Shown here: piece after piece, positions 46,638 through 55,369 of the stretch
Position numbering within the stretch: the stretch's first letter is position 1
Layout of the letters: every line of letters starts with the position of its first letter
Assembly: GCA_918797485.1 (NCBI GenBank)
Contig: CAKKNE010000003.1
Coordinates: 2,852,001 to 2,916,000, forward strand
Direction of reading: 5' to 3'
Origin: Pelagomonas calceolata
Lineage: Eukaryota; Sar; Pelagophyceae; Pelagomonadales; Pelagomonadaceae
Length of the DNA stretch: 64,000 nt
The notes under the pieces: generated by a model
The model's database searches: none
The model's input: only the letters and a program-made list of their open reading frames with translations
What the model was told of the DNA's origin: nothing
Made by a program: the position numbers and the translations under genes

Positions 46638-48299
46638 CTACGTCGGCGCGAGGCCCCCGAGGAGCTCGTCGAGCCGCGCCGCCTCGGCGGGGTGTTCGCC
46701 ACAAACACTCGCTTCGAGCGCCGCCACCGTACAACAACCGAGCGCGTCGCCGACAACGACGCGGCGGCCGTCTCCGGAAAAAGCGACGGATGTCAACGCG
46801 CCCGCCGACAGCTGCTCCGCGGCGCCGACGATTTGTCCCGACGCGGCCGTCCAGAGCCGCACGCACCCGTCGGACGCCGCCGTGCACAGTAACGCGGCTC
46901 TGGACGGCGACCACGCTATTGATGCCACGTAGCCGTGCGCGCCGTGGTCCAGGGGCGCGCCCAGCGGTGTACTGCCAACTCGCAATCTACAAGTCCAGTC
47001 GACCGACGCCGACGCGAGCAGATGCCTCCTTAATCCGAGCGTGTCGCTGGAAGCAGCCGCACCTTTCCGCGACGCCGGGTGCGCCGCGAGACACGTGACG
47101 CGGCCGCGGTGCGTGCCCAATGCGGCGCACGGTTCGCTGCCGCCGAACGTCGCCATTGATACGGAACCGGCTTCGCAGCCGACGTACGCCGTACTATCGT
47201 CGGCGAAGTCGGCGCAGGACACCGCGATCCCGAGCTGCCGCTTCTCGAGGGGCCTTTCCAAGTTTCCCGGCGCCCACAGACAACAAACGCCGTCGCTCGA
47301 CCCCGTCAATACAGTACCGTCGTCTCGCACAGATAAAGCGCAGATCGATGATGCATGAGGCGCGTGCCGGTCCAAGGGTGATCTGGCGACGCAGTTCTGC
47401 GTCCTACCATCAAACAGCAGGAGTTGCCCCGACGCCGCGCCACCTAACACCAGAGAAGGGTGCCGTGGGTCGCAGGCGATGGAGGTGACGCCGGCCTCGC
47501 ATCTGAATTGAGAATCGGGCGCTTTCGTGGAGGCGAGGGACCAGACGCACACACACCCCTCTTCTCCGACGTCGCCGTCAAACTCAGATGTAGAGGATGC
47601 ATACGAAGCGACAAAGGCCTCGGGCCGCTCTCTTATCACAGAGACGCCCGTGCACGCCGCCTCGAAGGGCATCGTAAAGGTCGTCCGTCCAGATGAAGGG
47701 AAGTTGGCACCGGCGCTCACATCGGTCTCGACGCTCACCGGCGCGAAAAGAGCGTCGAAGACGTCGCGCTCGCCCAGGCACTTCTCGACGAGCCTTGCTC
47801 GTGATGATAGCGACGAGAGGTCCACGGGTCTTTTCTCGACTTTGCGAATGTCCGCCGTTGCCTTGCGCGCGCTGTCTGAAGATGAATTGCTCCGGTTTTT
47901 CAGCGCCCGTTCCGAATTTTCCTTCTCCAGTCGTGCCTGGGCCGCGGCGGCCTCGTCAACATCTTCATGTGTCTCGGTCTGCGTCGCGGCCGCGAGCACG
48001 TCCACAATTTTTCTTTCGTATCGAGGCGACGTCGACGCGCGGGACGCGGCCGGCGGCGGCGGCGGCGGCAGCTGCGTGCCATTTGGGGTGGAAACTGGTG
48101 CTGCTGGCGCCGGCGCCTCGGACTTCTGCGAGAGCAGGCCGTCGACGTACGACCGCAGGTTCGCGGCCGCGGACGCGGCGCTCTTTTGGGAGGTGGCGGC
48201 CTGGCGCGCGCGCTCGGCCTTCTGCGCCTTGAGGGCCTCGATGCGGCGGCGCTTCTCCTCGAGGGCCTGGCGCCGCGCGACGAGCTCGTCCGAGGGCAT
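46638..48299 (-). CDS. Cytoplasmic dynein intermediate chain
   Basis: 553 aa. The N-terminal helix RQALEEKRRRIEALKAQKAE is the p150/dynactin-binding coiled coil of this family. A Ser/Pro-rich linker follows, then a WD40 domain from about residue 190: GCVCVWSLASTKAPDSQFRC, SLVLGGAASGQLLLFDGRT, TGSSDGVCCLWAPGN, LLASASVDWTCRLRVG, CTAASDGCVRLWTAASG. The order and spacing fit dynein intermediate chains, which scaffold cargo and light chains. Its presence suggests retained dynein function. It converges with the PARP gene (75 bp apart). Confidence 0.85.
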   Translation of the reverse strand: MPSDELVARRQALEEKRRRIEALKAQKAERARQAATSQKSAASAAANLRSYVDGLLSQKSEAPAPAAPVSTPNGTQLPPPPPPAASRASTSPRYERKIVDVLAAATQTETHEDVDEAAAAQARLEKENSERALKNRSNSSSDSARKATADIRKVEKRPVDLSSLSSRARLVEKCLGERDVFDALFAPVSVETDVSAGANFPSSGRTTFTMPFEAACTGVSVIRERPEAFVASYASSTSEFDGDVGEEGCVCVWSLASTKAPDSQFRCEAGVTSIACDPRHPSLVLGGAASGQLLLFDGRTQNCVARSPLDRHAPHASSICALSVRDDGTVLTGSSDGVCCLWAPGNLERPLEKRQLGIAVSCADFADDSTAYVGCEAGSVSMATFGGSEPCAALGTHRGRVTCLAAHPASRKGAAASSDTLGLRRHLLASASVDWTCRLRVGSTPLGAPLDHGAHGYVASIAWSPSRAALLCTAASDGCVRLWTAASGQIVGAAEQLSAGALTSVAFSGDGRRVVVGDALGCCTVAALEASVCGEHPAEAARLDELLGGLAPT

Positions 48300-48443
48300 T
48301 TTCAGTTTTGAGCTTGCTTTGAATTTGAGCCCTTGGCGAGCCGCGCCGGGCTGCGCTGTGATATATGCTCGTCCGAGCGATGCTCAGATTCAACTGTGTG
48401 GCACTCCTGCTGCCTTAAACACGCGGCGCGCGCTTGCTGATTT

Positions 48444-48465
48444 CCTAGTGTCTTACAGCGCTAGC
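48444..48465 (+). promoter_or_regulatory. GCTAG-type upstream element
   Basis: CCTAGTGTCTTACAGCGCTAGC, between the divergent starts at 48299 and 48572 (105 bp from the latter). Confidence 0.6.
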
Positions 48466-48571
48466 TAGACTGCCAAAGCCCGGGCGTCGACGGCGTAGGT
48501 TGGCTGGGCAGCCCCAAAAGCCCAGGCACCGGTCCTCCCACGTGAGCGCACCGCGCGGACCGCGAGCGACC

Positions 48572-49516
48572 ATGTCCCAGGCCGCCAACAACCAGTGCTG
48601 TGGGAGCAACAAGCGCTGCTCGGGCACGGCCGTTGTGGTCTGCGCCAGCATTGCCACGATCAGCATGACTATTTGCGCGCTCTTCACGTTCGACATACCG
48701 CTCTACGCGTGGTTCGGATGGATCAATGTGATTATGAACGTCACAGTCCTCGTCACGGCGTCGATTTTCGTCTGCCAGTGTTGTGGCGAGGAGGGCTGCA
48801 AGCCGCATCTGGTCCAAGGCATTATGATGGCTTATTGTGTCCTAGCCGTAATCAGCTTCATCGTCTGCGCGTCGGGCGCCGACGCCGCGATCCGCCACAA
48901 CTGCGAGGACACGATCAAGTGCGACTCGGCGGAGCCGTGGACTGGAGTTTCCTGGGACGACGACTGCGGCCAGAAGACCTCGCGGTTCCAGCTCTGTACG
49001 AACCCGGACACCGGGGGCGGGCACCTCTACTACTCGAAGTGGGGCGACGACTGCGACGACGGCGGGGGCAGCGACGACCAATGCCGCGCCTTCGCGACGG
49101 AAAAGGACTGCTGGAACTACTGCAACCCTCACGACGACGACATGGACGCGACTGATCAGTGCGACGGCGTCGGCGACCCGGATCGCTGCAACGACGGCTC
49201 GTCGATCCACGCCCACGCCCACCTCCTCGCCTTCTGGAGCTCCATCGCGATCGCGCTGCTCCTCGTGCCGAGCGTCATCTGGACGTTCTGCCTCTTCCAG
49301 CCGGACCCTCCCAAACCTAGTGAGCCGCCCACCGTACAAGCCGTCGAGATGGCGACGGTCCAGGTCCGCGCCGCACACGCCGCCGCGCCTTCTGTCGTCC
49401 TGCAGGCCGCGCCGCAGCCCCAGGTCATCTACGCGCCGCAGCCGCAGACGGGCCAGGTCATCTACGCGCAGGAGGAGCCCGTGAAGGGGTCTAGTGAAGG
49501 GGGCGTAGTCCTATAA
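48572..49516 (+). CDS. Four-transmembrane protein with large cysteine-rich loop (tetraspanin-like topology)
   Basis: 314 aa from the ATG at 48572. Hydrophobic segments: TAVVVCASIATISMTICALF, WINVIMNVTVLVTASIFVC, MMAYCVLAVISFIVCASG, and LLAFWSSIAIALLLVPSVIW. A loop of about 90 residues between the third and fourth is rich in Cys and Asp (CDDGGGSDDQC, DCWNYCNPHDDD). The cytoplasmic tail is Pro/Gln-rich with VIYAPQPQTG repeats. The topology resembles tetraspanins, but the CCG motif sits between segments 2 and 3 (QCCGEEGC) rather than in the large loop. Family not certain. Confidence 0.7.
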   Translation: MSQAANNQCCGSNKRCSGTAVVVCASIATISMTICALFTFDIPLYAWFGWINVIMNVTVLVTASIFVCQCCGEEGCKPHLVQGIMMAYCVLAVISFIVCASGADAAIRHNCEDTIKCDSAEPWTGVSWDDDCGQKTSRFQLCTNPDTGGGHLYYSKWGDDCDDGGGSDDQCRAFATEKDCWNYCNPHDDDMDATDQCDGVGDPDRCNDGSSIHAHAHLLAFWSSIAIALLLVPSVIWTFCLFQPDPPKPSEPPTVQAVEMATVQVRAAHAAAPSVVLQAAPQPQVIYAPQPQTGQVIYAQEEPVKGSSEGGVVL

Positions 49517-49538
49517 TTAATTCAAAACTTAAGTGACG

Positions 49539-50915
49539 TCACTCGTCGAGGCGGATGTCCCCGAGCTCCTCGCCGATCGCCTCGTAGCCCGCCAGCGGAG
49601 TGTACGCCTCGTCCGGCGGGATGGGCGACTCGTCGAACAGGTCCGGCCGCCGCTCGCGCAGGCACGCGTCGATGCGTTTGATTGCATCCAGCCCGCCGGC
49701 CATGATTGATACAACGCGGACGCGGCCCGCCGCTAATTTGTCAACGTCGTTGTCCGGCAGCGGCAGCTCGGGGTTCACCCTGATTAAGGTGGTGGCCACG
49801 GCATCGACGTTGCGAAACACGTGCTCCGACTCGTGCCTGACCGTGGTCACGTTGCCGCCGGCGCCGACCTCGAGGATCACAACCCTTAATGGATTTGATG
49901 CAGAGCGCGTCTCCGTCGCGAGCCAGCGCACCGCCGCCGTCCACTCGCGGTAGCGCCGGTCCTGCAAGGCCGAGTCGACCCAGTCGTTATCCTCGAACAT
50001 GAGGATGGCCGGCCGCGCGCGGCCGCCGCAGCGCGGGCAGATTGGCCAATTTTTGTCGAACGTTTTTGAGCGATCATTCAGCGGAGGCGGCATGTGCTGG
50101 AGCGTGGTGGACGGGTCCCTCGTCTCACCGCCCGTGTGGCCGATCGTTGCTTTATCATCCACATCCGTTTTCGCGGCCAGTGATGACGCGCGGGTGCCGT
50201 CCTCCGCCAGCATCGTTTCTGTGGAGACGGCGTAGGGCGCCAGATCTGATGGAGCGCGCCACACGCTCCGCGAGCACTTCTTCGACATGTACAACACCTT
50301 CTCACCTTCTTCATCCTCGACAACAACTCGCCGCCCGCCGCACTGATACAACTCGACATTGCCGTGGCATTCCCGGATCTCGCCCGCGTCGAGCACATCA
50401 TAGAAATGCGCGTCGACGTTCGATGTGTAGGAGAAGAAGGCGCCCGGCGGTGTGACGTGATCATTCGACCACGCCTCCTCCTCATTTTTTAAATCCTCCA
50501 GTGATGATTGCTTCTCCTGCTCCGCAACCCTCAAACCGATCACGTCCGCCACGTCAGAAGTAGAAAACATCGCATCCCGCCATTTTTTAACGATGCCATA
50601 CCCGTCGTGGGGCCTCGTCTGCCGGTAGTCGTTGAAGCACAGGCCCCAGAAGCCCCAGAATAATTCGGGTTCGTCGCGCAGCCACGACGGCACGCACAGT
50701 TCTCTATATGTAAGATCTCTTTCAGCATATGCTTTGACGTTCGCGATGTCCCTGTATACAGCTAAGCCACTTTCAGCGGACCAGCCGGCGCCCGTCGCGA
50801 GCAATAATACATCAGCATCCAGGATCGCGTCGGCCGCCTCGGAGCAGGCCTGCGGCACGTTCTTTCGCAGCTCGTCCGCCTCTTCTCTTTCTGGTTTCGT
50901 GGGCTGGGCGCCCAT
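49539..50915 (-). CDS. Sirtuin-like (SIR2) NAD-dependent deacylase
   Basis: 458 aa. NAD-binding motifs: LLLATGAGWSAESGLAVYRD (G-A-G-x-S), FSYTSNVDAHFYDV (T-x-N-x-D), and catalytic His in RECHGNVELYQCGG. The zinc module is split: Cys in YQCGG, then about 100 residues before CPRCGGRARPAILMFEDND. Compared with ordinary sirtuins (about 270-residue core) it is longer, with insertions before the His and inside the zinc module. NAD-dependent protein deacylation is the likely activity. It is near the PARP and macro-like genes, which also use ADP-ribose chemistry. Confidence 0.85.
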   Translation of the reverse strand: MGAQPTKPEREEADELRKNVPQACSEAADAILDADVLLLATGAGWSAESGLAVYRDIANVKAYAERDLTYRELCVPSWLRDEPELFWGFWGLCFNDYRQTRPHDGYGIVKKWRDAMFSTSDVADVIGLRVAEQEKQSSLEDLKNEEEAWSNDHVTPPGAFFSYTSNVDAHFYDVLDAGEIRECHGNVELYQCGGRRVVVEDEEGEKVLYMSKKCSRSVWRAPSDLAPYAVSTETMLAEDGTRASSLAAKTDVDDKATIGHTGGETRDPSTTLQHMPPPLNDRSKTFDKNWPICPRCGGRARPAILMFEDNDWVDSALQDRRYREWTAAVRWLATETRSASNPLRVVILEVGAGGNVTTVRHESEHVFRNVDAVATTLIRVNPELPLPDNDVDKLAAGRVRVVSIMAGGLDAIKRIDACLRERRPDLFDESPIPPDEAYTPLAGYEAIGEELGDIRLDE

Positions 50916-51136
50916 GCTTCGTTGTTACAGTGGAGTGAGACTCGCCGACACTAGGGCGAACGCGACAGATTCGGTGCGTGATACTTTGTGCTTGGTGTTT
51001 TGTGTTTTGTGTGCCGGCTCGCTGCGATTGCGCAGCGATGTCGTGCGAGCTATGACGGTCTATTTATGCTGATATTCCGCAGCGCTGGCTCACATTACCC
51101 GGTTTTTTTGTATAAGTTGGGGGGCGACGATTGCGT

Positions 51137-51160
51137 GCTAGTGTCTTACGTGACGCTAGC
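51137..51160 (+). promoter_or_regulatory. GCTAG-type upstream element
   Basis: GCTAGTGTCTTACGTGACGC then TAGC, between the divergent starts at 50915 and 51401. Confidence 0.6.
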
Positions 51161-51229
51161 TTTGGCACCGAGCGTGGATAGCGTGTATAGGTGCATGTAA
51201 GCATTGTATAGGCAAGCTATAGCTTTCTG

Positions 51230-51395
51230 CACGCTGCCGCAGCGATCCCCTGTACGCTGCCGCACCATACGGGCAGTGCAGCGCTCATCACTGCAGCTGG
51301 CTGCAGCAGCCGTCGACGAGCCGCAGCGATCGACGCGGTTCCGTGGCGATAGACGAGCCGCCGCAGCGGTCGACGAGCTGCCGCAGCGATCGACA
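51230..51395 (+). repeat. Degenerate GCCGCAGCGATCGACGAG repeats
   Basis: Four or more imperfect copies of CTGCCGCAGCGATCGAC-type units just upstream of the SDR start, all in the same orientation. Confidence 0.55.
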
Positions 51396-51400
51396 CAAAG

Positions 51401-52255
51401 ATGCGCAGAAGCGCGCGCTGGGCGCTCGGCATTCTCGGCGAGCTGCTGTCGAACGCGAAGCCGGGGCGGCGCTACGCCGGCCCGCCTATGACAACGAACG
51501 GCGGCGGCCGCGCGTTGGTCACTGGCGGCACCGGTGGGATTGGGGAGGAGGTGTGCCGCGGCCTCGCGGCACGCGGCTACGACGTCCTCGTGGGCGCTCG
51601 CGACCCAGCAAAGGGAGAAGCCGTCGCCGCACGGCTGCGCGAGGAATTTCCGGGTGCGCACAAGTGCGCCGTCTGTGACCTCAATGAAGGCGACGCGGCG
51701 CTGCCGAGGGGCGTCAACTTGCTGGTGAACAACGCCGGAGTCATGGGCGCCGCCACCGATGAGACGATGCGCGTCAATTTATTAGCGCCGGCGCGGCTGA
51801 CCCTCGGGCTCCGCGCCCGGAACCGGAAGCTGAGAGTCGTCAACGTGGCGTCGTCCTCGCACCTGCGCGCGAGGGCCTGCCCCGTGGCTCGCATGCTCGA
51901 CGACCGGCGACGGGACAAGTCCCTGAGTGCCTATGCGGCCTCCAAGCTAGGTCTCCTGCAGTTCACGGCAGCGCTGCGCAACAATGGCGTCGACGCGCGG
52001 GCATGTCATCCCGGACTCGTGTGGACACCCATGCTCAAGGGCTTCTTCCCGGCGCCCGTGCGCGCGGTGCTTCCGCGGCGCCTCTTCAAGACCCCCGCCG
52101 AGGGCGCGGCGACGGTGCTCCTCGCCTGCGTCGACGACGAAGCGGGCACGTACTACATGGATAGCGGGGACCGGCCGGCGGCCGCATCGCCCGAGTGCTC
52201 CGCGACGGGCGCGCTCGTCGACGAGCTGGGCGCACTAGGACTCAACATTAGGTGA
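51401..52255 (+). CDS. Short-chain dehydrogenase/reductase (retinol-dehydrogenase-like)
   Basis: 284 aa. The Rossmann loop is LVTGGTGGIGEEVCRGLAAR, NADP preference suggested by GARDPAKGE. NNAGVMGA, catalytic Ser region VNVASSSHL and Y-x-x-x-K in LSAYAASKLGLLQ are intact. An N-terminal extension of about 28 residues may be a presequence. The post-catalytic CHPGLVWTPML fits the RDH-like branch. Substrate unknown. Its stop overlaps the tail of the convergent pseudouridine synthase gene by 8 bp. Confidence 0.9.
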   Translation: MRRSARWALGILGELLSNAKPGRRYAGPPMTTNGGGRALVTGGTGGIGEEVCRGLAARGYDVLVGARDPAKGEAVAARLREEFPGAHKCAVCDLNEGDAALPRGVNLLVNNAGVMGAATDETMRVNLLAPARLTLGLRARNRKLRVVNVASSSHLRARACPVARMLDDRRRDKSLSAYAASKLGLLQFTAALRNNGVDARACHPGLVWTPMLKGFFPAPVRAVLPRRLFKTPAEGAATVLLACVDDEAGTYYMDSGDRPAAASPECSATGALVDELGALGLNIR

Positions 52256-53033
52256 TTAGGCTCCTCGCCCAGGCGTCGTCGGCGAGCGCCTCGCACGCGC
52301 CCTCGGCGAGCTCGCCGAGCAACACGTCGCCGAACCGCTCGCGCCGCAGGCCGACGACGGGCGCGCCGACGTTGGCGAGCATCCGCCGCACCATGCGGTG
52401 TTTTCCCTCGCGCACGACGAGTCTCACCGTGACGCGGTCGTCGTCGGCGACCCGCGCCTCCAGCACGTCGCCGACGTGTACTCCGAGCGTCGTCTGCACG
52501 CCGGCCGCGAGGCGGTCGCGCAGGAACGCCTCCGGCGTCCGCGCGAGCGCGGCGTCGGCGCCGGCGGCGACCTCGCACGTGGCCACGTACTCCTTCTCGA
52601 CGGCCGCCCGCGGCGAGAGCAGCTTGTGCGTGAGGGCGCCGTCGGACGAGAAGAGGAGGAGGCCCGACGTGTCCGCGTCGAGGCGGCCCACGGGGTGCGC
52701 CTTGCGCGGCGCCACGGCCGCGAGGTCGGGCCGGCCGCGGTCGTCGCTCAGCGTGCTGTGCACCCCAATGGGCTTGTGGTACACCCAGAGCAGCGGCAGC
52801 GGTTCAACTAGAACGTCGTCGACCGTCACGCGCGCGTCCGCGGGGACCTTCGCCGCGGCTCGCTTCGCGACGACGCCGTCGACGGCGACGCGCCCCTGCT
52901 TGACGAGCTGGCTGCAGGCGGCGCGGCTCGCGGCGACGGATGCGTCGTTGAGGAACTTGTCCAGGCGTACGCTGCTGCTCGTCGAGAGCGCTCTCGCTGT
53001 AGTTGTCGCGCATGCGACGAGGAGCAGGCGCAT
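52248..53033 (-). CDS. Organellar pseudouridine synthase, RsuA/RluB family
   Basis: 261 aa. An N-terminal S4 RNA-binding domain (VRLDKFLNDASVAASRAACS, LVKQGRVAVDG) is followed by the synthase domain with catalytic Asp in HPVGRLDADTSGLLLFSSDG, then VEKEYVATCEV and GKHRMVRRMLANVGAPV. All family blocks are present. The N-terminus MRLLLVACATTTARALSTSS is a mitochondrial or plastid presequence, so organellar rRNA is the likely substrate. Confidence 0.93.
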   Translation of the reverse strand: MRLLLVACATTTARALSTSSSVRLDKFLNDASVAASRAACSQLVKQGRVAVDGVVAKRAAAKVPADARVTVDDVLVEPLPLLWVYHKPIGVHSTLSDDRGRPDLAAVAPRKAHPVGRLDADTSGLLLFSSDGALTHKLLSPRAAVEKEYVATCEVAAGADAALARTPEAFLRDRLAAGVQTTLGVHVGDVLEARVADDDRVTVRLVVREGKHRMVRRMLANVGAPVVGLRRERFGDVLLGELAEGACEALADDAWARSLIT

Positions 53034-53162
53034 ATGGGCTTGGGCTCTGTGTACAATGGCTAAGACATCGTTGAACTTTGTTTGCGGCGTTGCTGCTGTG
53101 ATATCTCAATGCCTAATACTGTCATACGCTGCACACAGCGTCTCGGGGCCATATTTTTGGTA

Positions 53163-53185
53163 GCTAGCGGCATGTAAGACACTAG
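53163..53185 (-). promoter_or_regulatory. GCTAG-type upstream element, inverted orientation
   Basis: Minus strand reads CTAGTGTCTTACATGCCGC then TAGC. It sits between the divergent starts at 53033 and 53339. Confidence 0.6.
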
Positions 53186-53338
53186 TTTTCTCCAGGCCTT
53201 CCACTGTATCGATTGATAACCTGCATTGTGGTCGAGAAGGCTCGGCACCCAAGGTCTCTCGTAGTCCACTCGTCGACAGCAGATCACTAGTTGGCCACCA
53301 TAGTTTTACTGGGGGGTCCAAAACACCAAAAAAACACC

Positions 53339-54114
53339 ATGGGCCAGTACGAGAAGGATAAGAAGGAGCTGCTCGAGAAGATCGAACAACTAGAACACAA
53401 GCTGAAAAAAGCTAAGCAGAGCGGCGACAAGGACGACGTCGACAAGTACTCGCGCAAGCTCGCCGATAGGCGCGCGAAACTCGCGTCGGACGGGTGCCGC
53501 CTGACGTCGGTCATGGACTGTCGGCGCCGGCGTCGCGGGGCCTTCGCATCGCGGCGATCGCCGCGAGACCGATCTTTCGCGCAGGCTGCCATTCCGGTAC
53601 CGGTTTGGACCTACCGTTCACCTACGTGCAGGGGCGCGGCTGGTCCGTCGACAGCCTCCCGGCCTTCTCGCCCGGCGACGTCCAGATGTTCAGTGGTTGT
53701 AGAGATGATCAGACGTCGGCGGATGTAGTGGCGGGCGGGCAGGCCGGCGGCGCGATGACGAACGCGTTCCTCGCCGTGCTCGACAACGCGCGGCACGACC
53801 TCAAGTACCACGAGCTCATGGACGCCTTGCACCGCGAACTCCGCCGCAAGCGCATGAGCCAGAAGCCCCAGCTCTCGTCGTCGCAACGCTTCGACCTGCG
53901 GGACCGCGTCTTCTGCCTCACCGACGGCTTCGTGCCGAACGGCAACGCGAACCTCGGCCGGCCGCCGCGCCAGCCGGGCCACCGCCCGCACCGCAAGCAC
54001 GGGCAGGCCATGGGCGGCATGAACCTCGAGGACTTCCTCGCCGGCGGCGGCGGCGGCATGGCCATGGCGGCGATGGGCGGGCTCCTGCTCTCCATGGCGT
54101 TAGGGGACCACTAG
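53339..54114 (+). CDS. Metacaspase lacking the His half of p20, with N-terminal coiled coil (1 intron)
   Basis: Exons 53339..53519 and 53585..54114, 236 aa. Splicing the 65-bp intron restores SVMDCCHSGTGLDLPFTY, the metacaspase catalytic-Cys motif (C62). The p10 part follows: FSGCRDDQTSADV, AGGAMTNAFLAVLDN, LHRELRRKRMSQKPQLSSS. The usual first half of p20, carrying the catalytic His (Y-S-G-H-G), is absent. In its place is a charged coiled coil (ELLEKIEQLEHKLKKAK). The C-tail is Gly/Met-rich. So this is either a pseudo-protease or incomplete at the 5' end, though I see no His-coding exon upstream. Confidence 0.82.
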
Positions 54115-54145
54115 GCAGGTCCGTGTAGTTAGATACTTCGAGTAC

Positions 54146-54928
54146 TTAGACGTCCCCCTTCCACGACACGGCGAGGTCGCCCGCGCCGACGCGCGGCTTG
54201 TTGAAGCCGGACGCCCCCAGCAGCGCCGCCGAGTCGTCGGGCACGCAGGAGATCTGGAGCGACGACTTGCCCCGCTGCAGCGCGCCCGACAGGTTGATGT
54301 TCGTGGCCGGCACTCGCGCGGCGAGGCCGGCGTCGCAGTCGGCGTCGTTCCCCAGTCTCTTGGCCGTCGCCGCCGATAATTCTAGAACGAGCTTGCGCAG
54401 CACGGCAAATACAGAAGCGCGCTGCTGCGCCGCGGCGATCGTCGCGTCGCGCGCCGCGGCGCTGGCCCTGCTGACGGCCAATAAGGCCGCCTCGAGCTCC
54501 CGCTCGTCCTCGTCGTAGGTCCACTCGGCGCGCGACGCGGCCTCGGCGAGCGCCGTGAATTCCTCGCGTGCTTTGATCAGCGCGTCGTACTCGCCTCCGA
54601 GCTTCGCACGGCGGAAGGCCTGCACGGCCGCGGCCCTTGCTGTTCTCAACTGTTTGGCGTAGATGCTCCTCAATAAAGCATCTAATCGTTTTTCGACGTC
54701 GCGCACCGCCTTGGCGTCGCCGCCACTCTCTTTTACTCTTGCCTCGGCCGCGGCGCAGAGGGCGTCGGCCTTTGCTCCTAAATCGGGCACGCAGGCGCCG
54801 CCGTCGACGTGCGCCCTCAGGGAAGCGATCTCGTCGAGCGCGGGGCGGAGGGCGGCGTACTGGGCGGAGCCCGGGGCCTTGGCGGCGTCACTCGCGCAGA
54901 GCGCGGCTGCGGCGAGGAGGAGGCGCAT
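54146..54928 (-). CDS. Secreted or lumenal helical protein of unknown function
   Basis: 260 aa from the ATG at 54928, which starts a signal peptide (MRLLLAAAALCASDAAKA); the longer frame is unlikely. The mature part is helical: LRPALDEIASLRAHVDGGAC, VEKRLDALLRSIYAKQLRTA, and REEFTALAEAASRAEWTYDE. The end is beta-like (NINLSGALQRGKSSLQISCV). The Y-D-A-x-x-K-A-R pattern with W-T-Y resembles proteins seen in other stramenopiles, but I cannot name it. It is convergent with the metacaspase (31 bp apart). Confidence 0.65.
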   Translation of the reverse strand: MRLLLAAAALCASDAAKAPGSAQYAALRPALDEIASLRAHVDGGACVPDLGAKADALCAAAEARVKESGGDAKAVRDVEKRLDALLRSIYAKQLRTARAAAVQAFRRAKLGGEYDALIKAREEFTALAEAASRAEWTYDEDERELEAALLAVSRASAAARDATIAAAQQRASVFAVLRKLVLELSAATAKRLGNDADCDAGLAARVPATNINLSGALQRGKSSLQISCVPDDSAALLGASGFNKPRVGAGDLAVSWKGDV

Positions 54929-55172
54929 GCTTGCTTGCCAACGATTGGTGCTCGTTCGGCGTCTGTGCAACGCGGCGTTTGCGGCAGCAGTCTCGGTGAT
55001 GCTGCAGGGCTTGCTGTGCCAGCGATGGTGAGTTTGCACGGCACCGCGATTTCTTTGCAAGCCTCGTTGCCACAGCGTCTTGGTGATGCAGTAGGGCCCT
55101 TCGTGACGGAGTAGCAGTGGCTAGCGAGTTAGCAGCGGCGGCCTGAGGCAAGCTCAAGGACGAGGGCTGAGC

Positions 55173-55195
55173 GCTAGTGTCTTACGACTGCTAGC
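55173..55195 (+). promoter_or_regulatory. GCTAG-type upstream element
   Basis: GCTAGTGTCTTACGACTGC then TAGC, between the divergent starts at 54928 and 55370 (175 bp from the latter). Confidence 0.6.
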
Positions 55196-55369
55196 TGCAT
55201 GCCGCTCAGCGTGCTACGCGCCGGCGTGACCTCGCGAGACCCGCATCGGTCATTTTCTGTGCCGTGCCAGCGATTCGTATCGTTGCGGCACGCTCCAGGC
55301 ACAGTGCTCTCCGGATGTGCTCTTGTGCTCTCACAGCCTAAAAGCCGCAGCGACAAAGCGCAGCGACAA

